A stretch of DNA of 64,000 nt from Pholiota molesta (GCA_014925825.1 JACGCK010000135.1:58568-122567), one strand, 5' to 3'; shown: positions 1 through 15,093, numbered from the stretch's first letter. A program made the numbers and translations. Notes: generated by a model from the sequence alone, not told the origin.

Positions 1-279
1 AACTCACAGGACTGTCAGTGTCAGTATGTCAACTCGCACCGTCCGCTCTCCTCCGTATGATCTCTCGGCATCCGTGCACCTTGCAAAACTGCTTTCTGGT
101 CAGCTTGATTATTGCTTCAAGGAAGATTTATGTCTCTGCGAGCGTCAAGAGCTGTTCCGAATTTCCCCTTTATACCCGGAAATCTGATCCTGTTGGTGTA
201 CATGTCTAGAGAATGCCAAGGAGGATTTACTAGTATCTATAAAATCCCCTGACATTAGCTTTCGGCACCCACTTGCACA
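1..279. other. upstream region of first hydrophobin gene
   Basis: No convincing coding exon. It holds the promoter of the hydrophobin that starts at 280, including a TATA-like element. The only open frame here (18-209) has no recognisable protein features. Confidence 0.5.
238..244 (+). promoter_or_regulatory. TATA box of hydrophobin 1
   Basis: A perfect TATAAAA lies 36 to 42 nt before the start codon at 280. This implies a very short 5' leader, as is common for strongly expressed hydrophobin genes. The second hydrophobin has the same motif at a somewhat larger distance. Confidence 0.5.
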
Positions 280-919
280 ATGTTCGCCCGCGTACACACC
301 CTGTTTTTCTTTCTCGCGGCTCTCTCTGTCCTTGCTGCTGCCACCACGACCACAGTAACCGTGACAGTGTCTGTATGTTAATACTTTGCGCTATGCTCCT
401 CTGACCTGCTCATTAATGATTGTTTATTACAAAAATTTAGCCACCGACTGTGACTGCCGGCGCTCCTTCTAATCAATGCAACGTTGGAAGTCTTAATTGT
501 TGCAATTCGTTGGAGAGGGTGGGTTGTTTTTACTTGAAAACGGTCGCAAGATATATATTAATCAATGTGATTGAGCAGTCTGATGGTAGCCTCGTTGGTA
601 TTTTACTAGGTCTCCTCGGCGTTGTGATTCAAGGCGTCGAAGCCCTCATGTAAGTGACACTCAAGTCTTCCAGTCGGATTAATTTAATTCATCCTTCCGA
701 CTCCAATGGATAGCGGGATCGACTGTAGCCCCATCGATATCTTGGGCATAGGCCAAAATAGCTGCAATGAGCAGCCTGTTTGCTGCGAGAACGACACCTT
801 TGTGAGTTCATGATTTGATTTGATTCTTGGATGAGAGGGCTGATTGTTGTATAAATGATGTCTTATTGAAGAATGGGATCATTGCAATTGGATGTGTGCC
901 CATTAACATTAATCTCTGA
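280..919 (+). CDS. class I hydrophobin (short form)
   Basis: Predicted small secreted amphipathic protein that self-assembles at air-water interfaces and coats hyphae or fruit-body surfaces. Exons are 280-372, 441-518, 579-649, 714-801 and 872-919, giving 125 aa. The N-terminus is a signal peptide (MFARVHTLFFFLAALSVLAA), followed by a short Thr/Val stretch. The eight-cysteine pattern is complete: C-x6-CC near 'CNVGSLNCC', a single C in 'GIDCSPI', then C-x5-CC in 'CNEQPVCC' and a final C in 'IGCVPINI'. The second intron (519-578) is 60 nt and free of stops, so it could be misread as coding; comparison with hydrophobin 2 supports removing it. Intron positions match those of the gene at 5336, so the two are paralogues. 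Confidence 0.88.
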
Positions 920-1983
920 GCGTGTTAGTTCGTGCAATTTGAAGCAATGGTAAGTTTCAAGAAATAGATTATCACGTATGGCAATGTATAGCTGCGGAGA
1001 GTTTGAAGCGATGTTATTTGTTAAGCGCTCGAGCTGACGATGGGAGGGTAGGTTGAAATGTATTCCGAGTACTTAATCCTTTTCTCCCTGGTCGGCAAAC
1101 AGGTCCCATGTTTCCTGAAGACTTTGGAGATTTACTGCCAAAGTTTGAACCATTCCATCATGTCGGTTTGACACACACAAAACAACTACTTAGCTTTGCT
1201 GTAGGACAAAACGAAGTCGTAAAACAAGTTGACTTCCGTTGGGAAGCGAGAACGGTCGGTAAGCCTTGGATCGACGTAAACAAATGTGGTGTCCTTGTGC
1301 TGTCCTGCGGTCAGTTTGACGCATGATTGACCTGAACACGCGTTTTGCATGAGGCAAAATGATGTGGAGTTTTGCTGCAATTGTTGTCATTTTTCAACTG
1401 GCGCAAGTATCTGCAGAATATTTGAATCTAAAGGTGACGAGAGCAGCAGAGAAGCGGTATAATTTCATCAGGCCGCGATTTATGAATCGGAGAAAGGCCG
1501 AAAAAATCGCCCCTGAGACGGAGTTTGGTTCGTGTACGGAGGACACAAGAGTGTCAAATTTTGCAGGTTTCGCTCGTAAATTTGCCTCATTCTTGTCGCT
1601 GGTATGCTTTTGAGATACAATCCACACCTGCGAGGTGACAGAAGCTGATAAGATCAGAGCATGTTTGACGGCCCCTGACCCGTACTGGAGCGCACGCGCC
1701 ACCCGGGGTCTTAATCTGACTTTGAAATTTTGGATTCACCCTTTGCCCCCGAAAGTTGTTGCCATTTTCTTGTCTTCGTGTTCAATCCACCTACTGAACG
1801 ACAATACCCCTTCTCCTTCCCATCCCCCTATTTCTTAATGTGAGTCTTCGTTCTTCATCGTCTCCACCCTTCCTGTCAAGCTGCGTGTCGCGTCGGGCGG
1901 GACTGTGCACAACCACCCCTCGGCGTCGCGTTGTTTGTCGTACCACTTTCGCGCCACATGTTGCTGACTTTTCGTCTTTCAGC
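920..1983. other. intergenic region upstream of beta-tubulin
   Basis: No supported gene. Open frames up to 102 codons on the minus strand show no recognisable motif. The last 150 bases are CT-rich. GTGAGT near 1839 and TTTCAG just before the tubulin ATG could mark an intron in the 5' untranslated leader, a suggestion only. Confidence 0.45.
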
Positions 1984-3894
<1,911 letters not shown>

Positions 3895-5335
3895 TAAATC
3901 ATTTTATTATTGTTTCTTTGGTTTCACGCAACTTCCCTAATTCCTTTTGATGCCCCCCTCACTCGTTACCTCGCCGTTCTGGCGGCATTCATACCATTAC
4001 TCTCTGCCCCATGACCTTACCATATCAGCACGTCTTTGATGAATATCCTGTGTTTTCTTTACGTTCCTATTTTTTTGTGGATACTAAAATGCAATGGCTT
4101 TATATAAGTCTTGATCGTTCTGGGAATACCCACTACAATCGATATCTAACAGGTGATATTGAACGCATTTTTGGGCGGGCCTGTGATCTCTTGTGATGCA
4201 TTGATGAACCACAGTGTCACTTGTTCTGATTAACTCGACGCGTAGGACTTAAGACGACGAATATAAGTGAGCACTTTCTTCAGCGGCGGTATTTTACGTT
4301 TTAATGCGTCTCACACAGTGTCATATAATCTCAATAGCAGGTGCTACATCCATCCAATCAATGACACGCAACCGCGTCTTGGTAAGGGCGCGTACTTCAC
4401 TCTAGTTGTCCATTTGTAATGACGATCTTTATGTAGGACACCATAAGCAAGTCCGTCTTGCTCAGTCTGGAAAACCTCGGAACAACGATGCTATCCATGT
4501 TAACGCCTGTGCGAATATTTTGTTTTGTGGAGTGGGAGAGAGCGTCTACACACTGAAAGCACAGCCGATAGAACTCATATTTGCAGATATCGCCCTGCTA
4601 TCACCGTGAAGCAAGGTGCTGCAGTCACGAACAGTTGATCGGCAAAGTTGTTGGGCGTTCGTTCTTCATAGATGGCAGGCTAGGCCCAAGTGTGTATGTC
4701 ATTTACCTATTTTGATCATTGGCGATGCACGTTTTGCGTTAGACTGCTTTCAAGGAAGATGTCTTTTTTTCAAGATGCTGATTCTGCACTCGTTCTCTCT
4801 CAAGGAATGTCAACCGCGATGTCAAGAAACATCTGTCGGCGAGGGTTTTCTTGTTCGTATTCACACGAAGGGCCGAACAATATTAAAACTACGCTTGTCC
4901 AGCCTCAGTTATTTGTGGCCTCGGAGAATGGGGGTGAATAATTGGCTCAGCAGGTTAGATTTGGGATCTCGGAAAGCTGCGATGCAGTAAAGCGTTGGCT
5001 AAGCCATGTGGGGTTCATCCGGCTCCGTGTGTTCGTTGGTCTATTTTTCACTGCAATAAGTTTGAAATGGAAAATTTATGACATTCTAGAGACAGGCCAT
5101 TCAGTTGCGTGCTCGATGCATCGGCAGTTGCACTGTGTCTCGCTCACAACTCCCTCAAGGACGATATTCCAATCAGGTATATTTTTTATCTGCCGTTTTG
5201 ATTAATGTAGAAGAAGCCAGTGTCAAAAGCTCAAAAAAGAAAGAAGAGGAAGGTATAAAAGCCGCTGCGATGTTGCGATCATCTTCAGGCGAACTAGTCT
5301 TTTGAACGTCCAACTTTTCAATCTACTTCTCCACC
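3895..5335. other. intergenic region between beta-tubulin and hydrophobin 2
   Basis: About 1.4 kb with no supported gene. Several open frames of 60 to 124 codons on the plus strand overlap one another and resemble no family I know. The 3' end is the promoter of hydrophobin 2. Confidence 0.5.
5254..5260 (+). promoter_or_regulatory. TATA box of hydrophobin 2
   Basis: TATAAAA located 76 to 82 nt before the start codon at 5336, in a purine-rich context. The position fits a core promoter for the downstream hydrophobin. Confidence 0.55.
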
Positions 5336-6159
5336 ATGTTCGCTCGTCTCTCCTCCGCCGTTGTCTACGTCTTTTTGACGACCACTATCCTTGCCGCCGC
5401 CATCCCGAACAACCCGCCGCCGTCGTACGTTGTGTTCACTATCAACTGCTGCTGCAATTTTTTGATCTCACTGACGAGCGTTTTGTTTGGTATTTAATGT
5501 AGGTCGACAACTAAGACCGTCACTTCGACTACGGTTTCGGTTTCGACTTCGACCGTCACTGTTACCGCCACCACTACTGGTACAGTTACACAGCCGATCA
5601 CCACCACTGTCGTCGTTACTCCTGTATGTCGTCTGTTGATTTTTTTTTGCCGTTGAGTTGTGGCTGAATAATATTGTCTGATAGCCTCCGGCTACCACCA
5701 CCGTTGCCACTGGCCCATCCAACCAGTGCAACACTGGCAGCCTCCAATGCTGTAACTCTGCCCAATCCGTAAGTTCCATATTACATGAGTCAGATGAACA
5801 TTTGTTGATATTGCGTCAATAGGCCACCTCCAGCACTGCCAGCCTTCTTCTCGGCCTCCTTGGCGTCGTCCTTGGTAGCGTTACCGGGCTCGTGTAAGAA
5901 TCCACTATCTCAGTGGACCTGGTTCACAGAGGCTTACGATCTGCCTCGATTTTATACAGTGGTATCACCTGCTCGCCTATCACCGGCGTCGGAATCAGTG
6001 GTACGTCTTGCAGCGAACAGCCCGTCTGCTGCACGAACAACACCTTCGTCAGTTTCCTTCTATCACCTCTTGCAGGGTATTTTTTGTAGCTTACGCCTAT
6101 GTTTCTTTTAGAACGGTATCATTGCTCTTGGATGCACGCCCATCAACCTCAACCTCTAA
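5336..6159 (+). CDS. class I hydrophobin (long form)
   Basis: Secreted surface-active hydrophobin of 166 aa. Exons are 5336-5424, 5503-5623, 5685-5768, 5823-5893, 5960-6047 and 6112-6159. It has a signal peptide, then an extra exon coding for about 40 Thr/Ser/Val-rich residues, a likely O-glycosylated spacer missing from the paralogue at 280. The cysteine core is complete: 'CNTGSLQCC', 'GITCSPI', 'CSEQPVCC' and '[10 protein letters not shown]'. Splice positions in the core match the first hydrophobin exactly. The two lie 4.4 kb apart with beta-tubulin between them, so they arose by local duplication. Confidence 0.93.
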
Positions 6160-7088
6160 ATTTAAGGCGGCGTATTATCTCCAACGCACCAGCGCAATTT
6201 GGTGTATACTTTGGGTACAAGCGTCTTTTCTCGAATTGGGCTTATTTCTCTCTTTCTCTCTCTTATGATTTAAATTTTTACGAACGATTGGGACTCTGTA
6301 ACGGCTTTTGGTAATGGTTAAAAAAATTTGTGTACGATGCTTGAAATTGGCGGTTTTTGAGAGAAAAAAGGTATCTCATTTACTTGGTTGCTGCAGACTT
6401 TCGACATCGATTCTATGCCTTGATCATTTTAGGGAGGTGATGTTCCTTGGCCTCAGCCGAGCGGTACATAAGTACATGCTATATCTGGGCACCATTGGTT
6501 TGTTTGTCTTTATGGATCCGCAAACAATTAGCCCCTAAATCCAAGGTCATCCCAAGCGTCCTTCTTCACTACTCCCATCAATTGTGACTTCCATTGAATG
6601 CCAGTGGAAACTACTTAAGATATGCGTTACTCTTTCTTGACCTTGGTCATAGGCTTGAGTAAGTATACCGAACAAGCATGGCTTTCAGTTAATTGATTGA
6701 TGGTGTAAATTCTGGTTCTGGATCCATGGAAGCACCGTGCTTGGTGTGTTTAATTTCCTGGACGAAGACTTGAAGCGCTAGATGGGATAAATAAGTATAA
6801 AACAAAATAAGACGATCATAGCTATCTCTTCGCCATCAGAACTTGATCATCGTCCGGAGTTCTACCGCTCTAAATGAACATGTGCATCTGTTGAACCCTT
6901 AGTCGACGACTCGACCTCCAGCAAAGGTATTGACTTGGCCCAGATGAATGTCCTTATGCGTCCAACGACGTCATAGGCGAACTGGTACGTCATTGTCCGG
7001 AGCCTTGAGAAGAAAACATATAAGAAGACTGCCTACTGCCTACAGCGCCTTCAATCTGTTTGTAAAGTCGATTAACGACACGTAAAAA
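6160..7088. other. intergenic region
   Basis: About 0.9 kb between hydrophobin 2 and a short-peptide gene. Nothing convincing is seen; open frames are short and without motifs. Confidence 0.5.
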
Positions 7089-7428
7089 ATGGGGTGTATA
7101 TTCTCTTGTATAGCCGGTGAGTTTTGAATTCGATTCAGGCAAACGTGTACTGATTTCCCATTTTAAACATAGAGATATTTCAGTGTATAGGCGACGCAAT
7201 CATGTGCATAATATCATCTATAGCTGGCTGCATAGAATGTATCATTGGCAGTAAGTCGAGGTGTTTATTTCTGCAGAATTTTAGTAGATTAATGAGAACA
7301 CGTTTGATAGGCATCGCAGGTTTCCTCGCTACCATTCTGGATTGCCTAACATGTGGATGTTTCCGGTAAGATGATTAGATACAACCCAAGTACATTTTTC
7401 TGACAGTCTTCACAGAGCCAGAGGATGA
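7089..7428 (+). CDS. small Cys/Ile-rich protein with N-terminal lipidation motif
   Basis: A gene of four tiny exons (7089-7116, 7173-7250, 7311-7365, 7407-7428) coding for about 60 residues. It begins MGCIFS, which fits the consensus for N-myristoylation at Gly2 with palmitoylation at Cys3. The body is a hydrophobic repeat of Ile, Ala, Cys and Gly (for example CIISSIAGCIECIIG) and the end is basic (RLHRARG). Similar MGC-starting, Ile/Ala-repeat micro-proteins occur widely in Agaricomycetes with no known role, as far as I recall. The splice phases all agree. The last acceptor could also be at 7415/7416, giving a shorter tail. It is predicted to be membrane-associated. Confidence 0.6.
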
Positions 7429-7905
7429 ACAGGGCTCCAGGACTGTTATGTTCTGGAGCCAAATTGATACCACGTTTTTCCATGGACGATATTATTATGT
7501 ACATAAGTCTATAGTATCTAATCGTATGCGGAATCTTGACTCGTTCCCCTGCTATTATTGATCATGATCGATGATCGCTTCTATAATCAGCCTTGCACAA
7601 GCCGTCGGAGGAATAACATCAGTTGAAGGCAGATGACCTGATGAGTAGAATTATTGGCAGAATATGTGCCCTTCATCGTTATCGTGCGGAGACCTTGACC
7701 TTGACCAAGGATCGATGAAGATCACTGCAAGCTCATTGGGCAGATATTTCGAGGCGTGGGGATCAGGAACACTAGCGATCACAGCCAAATAGACACAAAC
7801 AGGAAAATCCGCAGATCTAATCTTGGATTTTTTGCTCTGCTCCTCTTCCTCCCACTCGACTTCAAAACTCCGGGTGGAGAGGAACACCATCTATCGCCAT
7901 ATACC
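7429..7905. other. intergenic region upstream of URA2
   Basis: About 480 bases with no supported gene. An open frame enters from 7756 in frame with the URA2 start, but the ATG at 7906 starts the conserved-type Ala/Thr-rich N-terminus and is preferred. Confidence 0.5.
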
Positions 7906-10900
7906 ATGTCCGCCATAGCACCCACCGCCTCTTCCCCAGCCCGCCCCCGCCTCACCCGCGCCATGACCGCCGTCACGGGTGTCCCGGCGTCCCCCGTCAC
8001 GTCCCCCGCCGTTCATGAGGACGGCTCAGAAGCAATCGACGGCGTGCTCGAGCTCCACGATGGTACTGCCTTCCGTGGCTTCAGCTTCGGTGCTGAAGGC
8101 AAGAGTGTCGCGGGAGAGTGTGTTTTCCAAACCGGTATATCGCCATCATCCCTGGCTGCAGAAAATTTCTAACGAGCTTTAGGAATGGTCGGCTACACCG
8201 AATCACTGACGGACCCATCCTACGAGGGCCAGATCCTTGTTCTCACATACCCTCTCATCGGAAACTACGGCGTTCCCGAACGCCCAACAAAAGCGCAACT
8301 CGATGCTCTTCCCAAAGAGTTCGAATCATCGCGCATCCATGTCGCCGCCCTCATCGTAGGCTACTACTCGGAGGACTATAGCCATTTCCTCGCGAAATCT
8401 TCCCTCGGCGCCTGGCTCAAGGAGAACGGCGTTCCGGCCCTCTTTGGCGTCGATACACGCGCTCTCACTAAAAAGATCAGAGAGAAAGGCTCTATGCTCG
8501 GCAAGGTCCTTGCTCGCTCACAAGGTGCTCAGCCTAGCCGCCCCCGGCCCTCTGCTCCCCTTACCTCCGTTCCTTCCACCCCCTACCCTTGGCGGGAGGA
8601 ATATGTCGATATTCCTTTCAGCGATCCCAATCAACAGAATTTGGTCGCCAAGGTTTCTATTACGGCTCCTCGCATCTACAAACCCACTGGAACCCCTCGG
8701 CTCCATCCCTCCGGACGAACGCTGCGCGTGGTCGTGGTCGACGTCGGAATGAAGTACAACCAAATTCGCTGCTTTATTGAGAGGGGCGTCGAGCTCAAGG
8801 TTGTACCTTGGGACTACGATTTCCTGGCGGACTCGGAGCCCTACGACGGTCTTTTTGTTTCGAATGGTCCTGGCGACCCCTCCGTCCTCAGCCTTACCAT
8901 TTCGCGCCTGAGCAAGGCGTTGGAAAAGAGCGACCGCCCCATCTTTGGTATCTGTCTTGGACACCAGCTTTTGGCTTTGGCCGCTGGTGCGACCACCTCC
9001 AAAATGAAGTACGGAAATCGTGGCCACAACATCCCGTGTACCGACGCGCTTTCCGGTCGCTGCTACATTACCAGTCAAAACCATGGTTATGAAGTCAACG
9101 CCGACACCCTTCCTGACGGCTGGAAGGAGCTGTTCAAGAATGCCAACGACGGCAGCAACGAGGGTATCTACTGCGAAGAAAAACCATTTTTCTCCGTCCA
9201 ATTCCACCCCGAATCTAACGCCGGACCGCGCGACACCGAGTTCCTCTTCGATGTTTTCCTCCAGCGCGTCGAGGACTGCGCTGTTACTGGTGCTATGGAG
9301 CCCATCCTCATGCCTGGTGGAAAGAAGGCGGACAACGACCAACGCGTCCCGCGCGCGGATGTGTCCAAGGTCATCATCCTCGGTTCTGGTGGCCTTTCGA
9401 TCGGCCAGGCGGGAGAGTTTGACTACTCTGGCTCGCAGGCCATCAAGGCGCTCAAGGAGGAGGGCATCTACACGATTATGGTCAACCCCAACATCGCGAC
9501 GATCGCCACGTCCAAGGGTCTCGCGGACAAAGTGTACTTCCTGCCCGTGACCGTCGAGTTCGTGCGCAAGATCATCAAGTTCGAGAAGCCCGACGGTATA
9601 TACGTCACCTTCGGCGGCCAGACCGCGCTGAGTGTGGGTATAGGCCTCAAGGACGAGTTCGAGGCGCTCGGCGTCAAGGTGCTCGGCACCCCGATCCAGA
9701 CGATCATCACCACCGAGGATCGCCAGCTGTTCGCCTCTGCGATGGAGGAGATTGGGGAGAAATGCGCCGAGAGCCATACGGCGACGACGCCTGATGAAGC
9801 CGTCGCTGCGGCGCAGTCCATTGGGTACCCGGTCATCGTCCGAGCGGCGTATGCGCTCGGTGGTCTTGGCTCGGGCTTTGCGCAGAATGAGGCCCAGCTG
9901 AGGGCGCTCTGCAGTAAGGCCTTCGCGACGAGCCCTCAGGTGCTCGTGGAGAAGAGCATGAAGGGCTGGAAGGAGATTGAGTACGAGGTCGTCCGTGATT
10001 GCAGGGATAACTGTATTACCGTCTGTAACATGGAGGTCAGTTTTTCTGTCTCTTATTTTCTCTCTGAAGCAGAACTGACAATGTTGTAGAACTTTGACCC
10101 TCTCGGTATTCATACTGGCGATTCCATCGTCGTTGCGCCCTCGCAAACGCTCTCGGATTCGGACTACAATATGCTCCGTACGACCGCTATCAACGTTATT
10201 CGGCATCTTGGTGTCGTTGGAGAGTGCAACATCCAGTATGCACTGAATCCCACCTCGCAGGAGTATTGCATTATCGAGGTATGCCTTCTACTTTTTACCA
10301 TTACCTCTCAAATGGTGTACTCATTTTATACCCCTAAAGGTCAATGCCCGTCTCTCTCGTTCCTCTGCCCTGGCCTCTAAAGCCACTGGTTATCCGCTCG
10401 CCTTCATTGCCGCCAAGCTCGGCCTGGGCATCCCGCTCAACGAGATCAAGAATTCCGTGACGAAGGTCACTTCGGCCTGCTTCGAGCCTAGTTTGGACTA
10501 CGTCGTCGTCAAGATCCCGCGCTGGGATCTGAAGAAGTTCAGCAGGGTCAGCAGGTTATTGAGTTCGAGCATGAAGAGTGTGGGTGAGGTTATGAGTATC
10601 GGACGCACGTTCGAGGAGACGATTCAGAAGGCGATCAGGGCTATTGATGACCAGTTCAGTGGATTTGCGAAGGTCAGTTTTTTTTGAACGATTTATTGAG
10701 TTTTTCTAATCAGCTATTGATTTAGAATGACTTTGTCGAGAACATCGACGAAGAGCTCGTCAATCCCACCGACAAGCGCCTCTTTGCTATATCGACGGCG
10801 TTCCATCGCGGCTACAGCGTCGACAAGGTCTGGCAGATGACCAACATCGACAAGTGGTTCCTCAACAAGCTGCACAACATCTTCAGGCTTGAGAAGACCA

Positions 10901-13900
10901 TTTCGTGAGTATTCGTTTCTATTCCATATACCGGAGCAGGATTATCTAATTCTCTACATAGTGCGTTGAACATCTCGACCTTACCCACGAATCTCCTCCG
11001 CCAAGCTAAGCAATCCGGATTCTCCGACCGTCAAATCGCAAGCTGCATCTCTTCGAACGAGCTCGCTGTGCGCCGCGTCCGCCTCGAGGCCGGCATCTCG
11101 CCCTTCGTCAAACAAATCGACACCGTCGCGGCGGAATTCCCCGCTTTCACCAATTACCTCTACACCACTTACAATGCCATCGAACATGATGTGACTTTCA
11201 CCGAACGCGGTGTCATGGTGCTTGGTTCTGGTGTATACCGTATCGGCTCGTCGGTCGAGTTCGATTGGTGCGCTGTACGCGCCATCAGGACGCTCCGGGA
11301 TCAGGGTCTGCCAACTGTCATGGTCAACTACAATCCCGAGACGGTCAGCACGGATTACGACGAGGCGGATCGGCTCTACTTTGAGAATATCAGCGTTGAG
11401 ACGATCCTGGACATCTACGACGCGGAGAGCTCCCGCGGCGTCATCCTTTCCATGGGCGGTCAGACGCCCAACAACATCGCGCTTCCGCTCTACCGCCAGA
11501 ACGTCAAGATCTACGGAACCTCGCCGGAGATGATTGACATGGCGGAGAACAGGTACAAGTTCTCTCGTCTTTTGGACGAGATCGACGTCGACCAGCCGCT
11601 TTGGAAGGAGCTCTCGAGCTTTGATGCCGCGGCCGAGTTCTGCGACAAGGTCGGGTACCCTGTCCTTGTTCGCCCTTCGTATGTCCTTTCTGGAGCGGCG
11701 ATGAACGTCGTGTCGACGAGCGATGATCTGGCGAACTACCTCACGCAGGCCGCTGAAGTTTCAAGGGACCACCCTGTCGTCATATCGAAGTACATCGAGC
11801 AGGCGAAGGAGATCGAGATGGACGCGGTGGCCAAGGATGGAAAATTGGTCATGCATTACATCTCAGAGCACGTCGAGAACGCCGGTGTGCACTCGGGCGA
11901 TGCAACCCTCATCCATCCGCCCCAGGACCTCGACCCGCAGACGGTGAAGCAGATCGAGGAGGCGACGGCCAAGATCGGCAACGCGCTGAACGTTACCGGC
12001 CCGTTCAACATCCAGTTCATCGCGAAGAACAACGAGATCAAGGTCATCGAGTGCAACCTGCGCGCCGCGCGCTCGTTCCCGTTCGTGTCGAAGGTGACGG
12101 GCGTGGACGCGATCGAGATGGCGACCAAGGTGATGCTCGACATTCCGGTCGAGCCGTACCCCGACCTCGGCCTTCCGGCGAACTACGTCGGCGTCAAGGT
12201 GCCGCAATTCAGCTTCAGCCGTCTGTCTGGCGCGGACCCGGTGCTCGGTGTGGAGATGGCGTCGACGGGAGAGGTGGCGTGCTTTGGCGCGGACAAGTAC
12301 GAGGCATACCTCAAGGCGCTTATTTCGACGGGCATTGTTCCGCCCAAGAAGAATATTCTGTTCTCGGTTGGAAGTTATCGGGAGAAGCTGGAGATTTTGT
12401 CGTCGGTGCAGAAGCTGAGTGCGGCAGGATATAATATCTTTGCCACGTCGGGCACTGCAGATTTCTTAACGGAGCATAATGTTCCTTGCAAGGTACGGCT
12501 TTATCTTCTTCTATATCAGGTTCAGTTGCTGAACGTTTTTTGGCCACAGTATCTCGAGGCTCTCGGAGAGGGTGAAAGCGACAAGCAGAAGTCGGAATAT
12601 TCGTTGACTCAGCATCTCGCAAATAATCTCATCGATATGTACATCAACTTGCCGTCGAAGAACCACTACCGCCGACCTGCCAGCTACACCTCCAAGGGGT
12701 ACCACACCCGCCGCATGGCTGTCGACTTCGCCATCCCGCTGATCACCAACGTTAAGAATGCGAAGATGCTTGCTGAGGCCCTCATTCGCAAGCTTCCGCT
12801 CGAGGTCTCGAGCCTCGATTCGAAGAGCTCGCACCAAACGCACACCTTCCCTGGCCTTGTCAACATTACCGCCTTTGTGCCCGGCCTCGCGGTTGCTGGC
12901 GACAAGGACTTCGTTGCCACCACGGAGGCTTCGGTAAGCGCTGGATTTACAACTGCGCTTGCCCTGCCCATCGGTGAGAAAATCAGCATCGTCGATCGGC
13001 CAACCCTCGAGCAGGCGCGCGCCAATCTGAGTGGAGCTGCAAGCTGCAACTACGCGTTCAGTATCACTGCCACTTCTGGGAATGTGGGCACCTTTGATGA
13101 GGAGCTCCTCGCTGAAGTGAAGTCGCTCTTTGTTCCTGCCGCGACACCGTTATCCATCGTTGCATCACACTTCTCCTCGTGGCCTGCAGACAAGGTTATC
13201 GTCACCGATGCGAAAGGCTCCGAGCTGGCTTCCATCCTCCTGCTGGCCAGTTTGCACAACCGCAGTGTCCATATCACCGATGTTCGCAGTATCGACGATA
13301 TCCTGATCATCTCCTTGAGCAAGGCCAAGCAGCTCAGGGTTACTTGCGATGTCTCGGTGTTTTCCCTCTTCTTTACAGCCGAAGAGTTCCCCGATGTCGA
13401 TATCCTTCCTACCTTTGCCGCTCAGAAAATTCTGTGGCAGAAGCTGGACGTCATCGATGCGTTCTCAGTTGGTTCAGTTCCTTACCAGCTGGCCTCCGCC
13501 CTCAAGAAGGATGCTTCGCCTTGGTCTGGTGTCCAGGAGACTCTTCCTCTCTTACTTACCGCCGTTACCGAGGGTCGCTTGACGTTAGAAGACGTTCGCA
13601 TTCGCCTGCACGACAACCCAGTCAAGATATTCGGCATCGCCGATCAATTCCAAACCAGCGTCGAAGTCGTCATCGGCAGGAGAGCCCGCTTCTCTGGCCA
13701 TGCCAACTCTTGGTCTCCCGTCCAACAGGTTTCTGGCGCCGTTCACCGAGTTGTCGTTCATGGGCAAACCGTTTTCCTGGACGGTTCTTTGTTCTCCACC
13801 CACGGAGGCCGCGATATCTCTGGCACTCTCGCCATTCACCCCACCAGTGTATCTGCCCCCGCCCTCAAAGAACCCGAAGTCTCGGGACAAGTCAACGCTT

Positions 13901-15093
13901 TCCCTCTGGCCAATGCCGTCCTTGCTCAGCAGGCCTTCCAGCAGCAGCAGGGTCCTCCCTCCCAGGTTCTCTCGCAGATTCAGCTCCATCCTGCGTTCCA
14001 CCGTCGCCACATTCTCTCCGTCAAGCAATTCAGCCAGCGCGATATGTACGACCTCTTCTCTATCGCGAACGAAATGCGTGTGCAGGTTGAGCGGAATGGC
14101 AGCCTGGATATCTTGAAGGGCAAGGTGCTCTGCACCGTGTTCTACGAGCCTTCTACTCGTACGAGCTCTTCGTTCGATGCTGCCATGAAGCGCTGTGGAG
14201 GCCAGGTTGTGCAAGTCACCGCCGACACTTCTTCGGTTTTGAAGGGTGAAACCTTGCCTGACACGATTCGTACACTAGCATGCTATGGCGATGCCATTGT
14301 TATCAGGCACCCAGACGTTGGCAGCGCTCAGGAAGCTGCTAAGTACTCGGCTGTCCCAGTTATCAACGCCGGTGACGGTATTGGCGAACACCCTACTCAG
14401 GTATGTGGCAAGATCTCTGTTTCTATACATCTGGAAGACTAATGAAAATTTCCAGGCGCTTTTGGACATCTACACCATCCGTTCGGAATTGGGTACCGTC
14501 AATGGACGCACCGTCACTTTGCTAGGTGATTTGAAGAACGGAAGGACCGTCCACAGCCTCGTCACCCTCCTTTGCCTCTACTCGGTCCGCCTCAACTTCG
14601 TCTCTCCTGCTGCTCTTGCTATGCCCTCCAGCGTTGTCGCGGCTGCCCGCAGTGCTGGTATCCCCGTTACCATCTGCGAGTCTCTCGACGAAGTGCTCGC
14701 CGATACCGATGTTCTCTACGTCACTAGGGTTCAAAAGGAGAGGTTCGTCAATGAGAAGGAATGGCTGCAAGTCAAGGACGCGTATCGCGTCGACCACGCT
14801 GTTCTCTCGCGTGCGAAGGAGGACATGATTGTTATGCATCCTCTCCCCAGAGTTAATGGTGAGCTAATCAGCATTCGTTTCCCTCTTTCCAGTATCTGAT
14901 CTTGTCCTCTCTTTGTAGAAATCGACCCTGAAGTTGATTACGACTCTCGCCGTGCTGTCTACTTCCGTCAAATGCGCTATGGTCTTTTCGTGAGTAGAAT
15001 CCATTGCCTACTTACTCCATGCATTTTTGAATCTGACTTGTAACTTTCCTTTTCTAGATTCGTATGGCTATCCTCGCCAGTGTTATGGCTTAA
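7906..15093 (+). CDS. URA2: CAD-type pyrimidine enzyme: glutamine-dependent carbamoyl-phosphate synthase / aspartate carbamoyltransferase
   Basis: Catalyses the first two steps of de novo pyrimidine synthesis. Exons are 7906-8134, 8183-10035, 10090-10278, 10340-10672, 10726-10904, 10962-12492, 12550-14400, 14456-14858, 14919-14989 and 15058-15093, giving 2224 aa, close to yeast Ura2 and animal CAD. Domains in order are glutamine amidotransferase (catalytic Cys near residue 334 in GICLGHQ, with SVQFHPE), two ATP-grasp halves of carbamoyl-phosphate synthase, a dihydroorotase-like region (about 1535-1850) and aspartate carbamoyltransferase (from about 1921; [12 protein letters not shown] near 1971, HPTQ, PLPRV). 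The dihydroorotase-like part reads [13 protein letters not shown] where active enzymes have metal-binding His residues, so it is dead, as known for fungal Ura2. The 57-nt intron at 12493-12549 has no stop and keeps frame. UTP feedback control is expected from the family. Confidence 0.96.

Noticed and set aside
1394..1702. 102-codon minus-strand frame upstream of beta-tubulin
   Set aside because: No motif, no supporting exons, and no similarity to any family I know.
8518..10206. 562-codon open frame on the minus strand
   Set aside because: It is antisense to URA2 exon 2, where the GC-rich codon pattern keeps the opposite strand open. No family motifs.
13179..14090. 303-codon plus-strand frame inside URA2
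   Set aside because: Alternative frame of a real exon with no recognisable protein features.
13585..14214. 209-codon minus-strand frame
   Set aside because: Shadow of the URA2 dihydroorotase-like and carbamoyltransferase region.
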